This document shows positions 6,029 through 7,970 of a stretch of DNA of 7,970 bases, in pieces. Origin of the DNA: an uncultured Nitrospira sp. (lineage in GTDB: Bacteria; Nitrospirota; Nitrospiria; Nitrospirales; Nitrospiraceae); NCBI GenBank assembly GCA_946479785.1, contig CAMLHQ010000116.1, positions 1 through 7,970 of the forward strand. Reading direction: 5' to 3'. The position numbers and the translations under genes are program-made. The first letter of the stretch is position 1. Every line of letters begins with the position of its first letter. The notes below the pieces were generated by a model. It was not told the DNA's origin. It made no database searches and saw only the letters and a list, made by a program, of their open reading frames with translations.

Positions 6029-7970
6029 TTACGGCTTGACGAATTTCTTCTGAACAGATTCTTCAATATCGCCCATGAGCCGCAGGCTCTTCAACAATGC
6101 CGGGATATTTTCTTGAACCGCGAGATTAAAGTGAATCGGCGGGCTTCTTTTCTGATCAGGATTCTTCCCCTCTAAGCGCGTCTTCAGCTGCAAGGTACCT
6201 TCCTCGGCATACTGTGCACCTGCTTGTAGCACATTATACTGGAAGTTGTTGAGAGCCTGGAGGACCAGCTGCATATTGGCGTTGGCCTGTGTCACCGCTT
6301 TTGCGGCCTCTGGCGAAGCAGCGTATTGGATCACTCCGCCCGGAGGCCGTGCCTCGAAGTACCCGTCTTTCACAGTGAGGCCGCGTGCCGTTACGGTAAT
6401 GGGAATCGATCCATCGAGCAAACCGGTTCCCTGCAACCCTTTCTGCTGTTCAAGACTCAAGACCTTGGAAAGATCGACTTGCCGCACCAGCACAGTGAAC
6501 GCATACGGTGGATGGGCTAGGTCCGCTCGAACTCCTTGGCTCGTTGCAACCCCACCTAAGAGCTCGCAGCGAAAATCACGCACCTCTACCAATGGGAGCT
6601 TCTCTCGCATATCCCATTCACCCTGAACCGTCATCGCGATGTTAGTAATCTCCGCGCCGGTGTTCACCGACGCAATCTTGATCTCCGCAGGACGCGAGGT
6701 GGCGATTCGCTCCAATCCCTCGACCACCACATTCAGCTTGGTACCCAAACCCGAGAGCTCGATGTCCCGGTATTGCCCGGCCATGCGCTCGATGACGATC
6801 TCAGCCGTTCCAGCCTTTATCTGAATATGATGCTCGGCGTTGGGTGCCCAAGCCGCATCGAATGTTCCGGCAACGTTCCCCTCTGTCACGTCGACTGAAT
6901 ACGGCCAGGGTGACAGGAGTTGCCTGAGCCGAAACGTCGCCGGATCGAATCGTATCGGGCCGAAGGTGCCGTGCAACGCGCCGCGCGCTGACGCCCACGC
7001 TTGTTCAAGATGCGCAGCAAGTGCGACGGATTTGTCTTGGCTCTGGGCATGAATATCCGCTTTCACGTTCATGGAATCAGCGTTCACATGAACCGTAAAA
7101 TCGATCGGCAGGCTGGATGGCTGGATGAGCGTCAAGCCCTTGATGGTCGCCGTCGCTCTGGCATTCCACGCCTTCCCAGAACCCTCGGCTCCATCTAGCT
7201 TGATGGCGGCCTGTTGCATTGTGGCTTGCGAGCCGGCCAGCTGAATCTGTGGCGTCTGCCATGCGACCATGGCGGGGCCAGCCGTCCACCGTCCTGTCAT
7301 CGTATTGAATTCGACCGGAAGAGGCTCCACCAGCTGAAAACCCGCTTGGGCCACGACAACCGGACCTTGCCGCAATTGCACGAACGTCGCGGCAGACGCA
7401 GGTTTGATTGTGCCGCGAAGCGCAGTCCCGTTGAGCGTCACGTCTGCACGAACGTTCCCTGCTGCCTGTGTGATGCCCAGTGGCTCGCTCAGCGCCGTAG
7501 GCAGGGTGCCTTTGATCAGCACCTGTGCCTCTGCGTGATCGATGGTTCGTCCCTGACCAGACAACTGTGTTCCGGCGATTTCAACATGAACAGGCCCTCT
7601 TGGCGAACCGTAGGAGACCGTGAGCAGTCCGGACGCAGTGAAGCGCGGAGGAAATTCTGTCCAGAAGAGTTCTCCCTTGATGTCCTGTGCGCTTTCAACC
7701 ACAACGGGCACAGATTCAGACAAGAGAAGATCGTGAAACGCGCTCAATGCCGGCATCGTTCGGGCATTCACGGTGGCGGTCGCCAAAGTCCCCGGTGCGA
7801 TTGCCCAATGAGCGAGCTGAGCGTTTCCTGACAGGGTTCCCGTCGCCGTGACCGCTATATCCTTCCCGTATCCCTTCAACTCAGGAAGAGCCGTCGTAAC
7901 TTGTACTGTGGCATGAACCTCAGTACCGGCATCTTTCCACAACGAAGCAATGGGCGCGTCTGAAGCAGCC
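6029..7970 (-). CDS. ydbH: YdbH family AsmA-like intermembrane phospholipid transport protein, C-terminal part (5' end beyond window)
   Basis: The frame is open to the right edge; 646 residues are visible and the start codon is outside. The visible part is dominated by short alternating beta-strands, as expected for the long groove-shaped bridge of AsmA-like/YdbH proteins. The last 133 residues contain the YdbH-type end: GLLDGSIPI, the PPGGVIQY segment, a helical stretch (EAAKAVTQANANMQLVLQAL), YAEEGTLQLKTRLEG, and HFNLAVQENIPALLKSL. In E. coli, YdbH is an inner-membrane-anchored protein partly redundant with TamB and YhdP in moving phospholipids to the outer membrane. Its C-terminus meets the lipoprotein YnbE. 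The E. coli protein is about 880 residues, so roughly 200 or more N-terminal residues, including the membrane anchor, are probably missing here. The ynbE gene begins 17 nt downstream. The family is secure because sequence style and both downstream partners agree. Confidence 0.9.
   Translation of the reverse strand, partial: AASDAPIASLWKDAGTEVHATVQVTTALPELKGYGKDIAVTATGTLSGNAQLAHWAIAPGTLATATVNARTMPALSAFHDLLLSESVPVVVESAQDIKGELFWTEFPPRFTASGLLTVSYGSPRGPVHVEIAGTQLSGQGRTIDHAEAQVLIKGTLPTALSEPLGITQAAGNVRADVTLNGTALRGTIKPASAATFVQLRQGPVVVAQAGFQLVEPLPVEFNTMTGRWTAGPAMVAWQTPQIQLAGSQATMQQAAIKLDGAEGSGKAWNARATATIKGLTLIQPSSLPIDFTVHVNADSMNVKADIHAQSQDKSVALAAHLEQAWASARGALHGTFGPIRFDPATFRLRQLLSPWPYSVDVTEGNVAGTFDAAWAPNAEHHIQIKAGTAEIVIERMAGQYRDIELSGLGTKLNVVVEGLERIATSRPAEIKIASVNTGAEITNIAMTVQGEWDMREKLPLVEVRDFRCELLGGVATSQGVRADLAHPPYAFTVLVRQVDLSKVLSLEQQKGLQGTGLLDGSIPITVTARGLTVKDGYFEARPPGGVIQYAASPEAAKAVTQANANMQLVLQALNNFQYNVLQAGAQYAEEGTLQLKTRLEGKNPDQKRSPPIHFNLAVQENIPALLKSLRLMGDIEESVQKKFVKP

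Noticed and set aside
6246..6626. Plus-strand frame whose start resembles a signal peptide
   Set aside because: It is antisense to the conserved C-terminal part of ydbH. The hydrophobic start is probably a by-product of that gene's composition.
7214..7831. Plus-strand open frame of 205 residues
   Set aside because: It is antisense to ydbH, has a Cys/Arg/His-rich composition without family features, and the minus-strand frame has clear family motifs.

Overview
The window reads as part of the chromosome of a Gram-negative (diderm) bacterium. It has moderately high GC and good Shine-Dalgarno sequences. It encodes an outer-membrane-type beta-barrel protein, a lipoprotein and a predicted intermembrane lipid-transport operon. 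The gene mix (a cellulose-synthase-like glycosyltransferase, a small cytoplasmic sulfite-oxidase-like enzyme, a SurA-like/DsbA fusion and YdbH/YnbE/YdbL) would fit Nitrospirota (Nitrospira-like) or a related phylum. That placement is an impression from protein style and was not tested. No rRNA, tRNA, CRISPR array, insertion sequence or prophage gene was seen.

Left block, minus strand (3366 down to 1): a c-di-GMP-type GT2 polysaccharide synthase resembling BcsA overlaps by 28 bp a signal-peptide-bearing beta-barrel protein resembling BcsS. A sigma-54-dependent AAA+ activator follows and runs off the left edge. The three genes are tightly packed and probably form one operon for making, exporting and regulating a beta-glucan-type exopolysaccharide. 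The synthase carries two PilZ-type c-di-GMP motif sets instead of one, and no BcsB partner is visible on either side.

Middle: a roughly 330-bp divergent intergenic region (3367-3693) contains two G7 tracts 9 nt apart. Rightward from it run a membrane-anchored DsbA-family thiol oxidoreductase with a SurA-like N-terminal segment and then a molybdopterin-dependent sulfite-oxidase-family protein.

Right block, minus strand (right edge down to 5447): ydbH (5' end cut off), ynbE and ydbL lie in the same order as in Escherichia coli, with short gaps and strong ribosome binding sites. YdbH is an AsmA-like bridge protein implicated in phospholipid transport between the inner and outer membranes. YnbE is its outer-membrane lipoprotein partner and YdbL a small periplasmic helper. 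This operon converges on the sulfite-oxidase-like gene with only 6 nt between the stop codons.

Most genes fall into recognisable families. The most unusual items are the tandem-PilZ synthase with its local partners, the G-tract pair upstream of it, and the SurA-N/DsbA fusion. I do not see a clearly new multi-gene defence or mobile system here.
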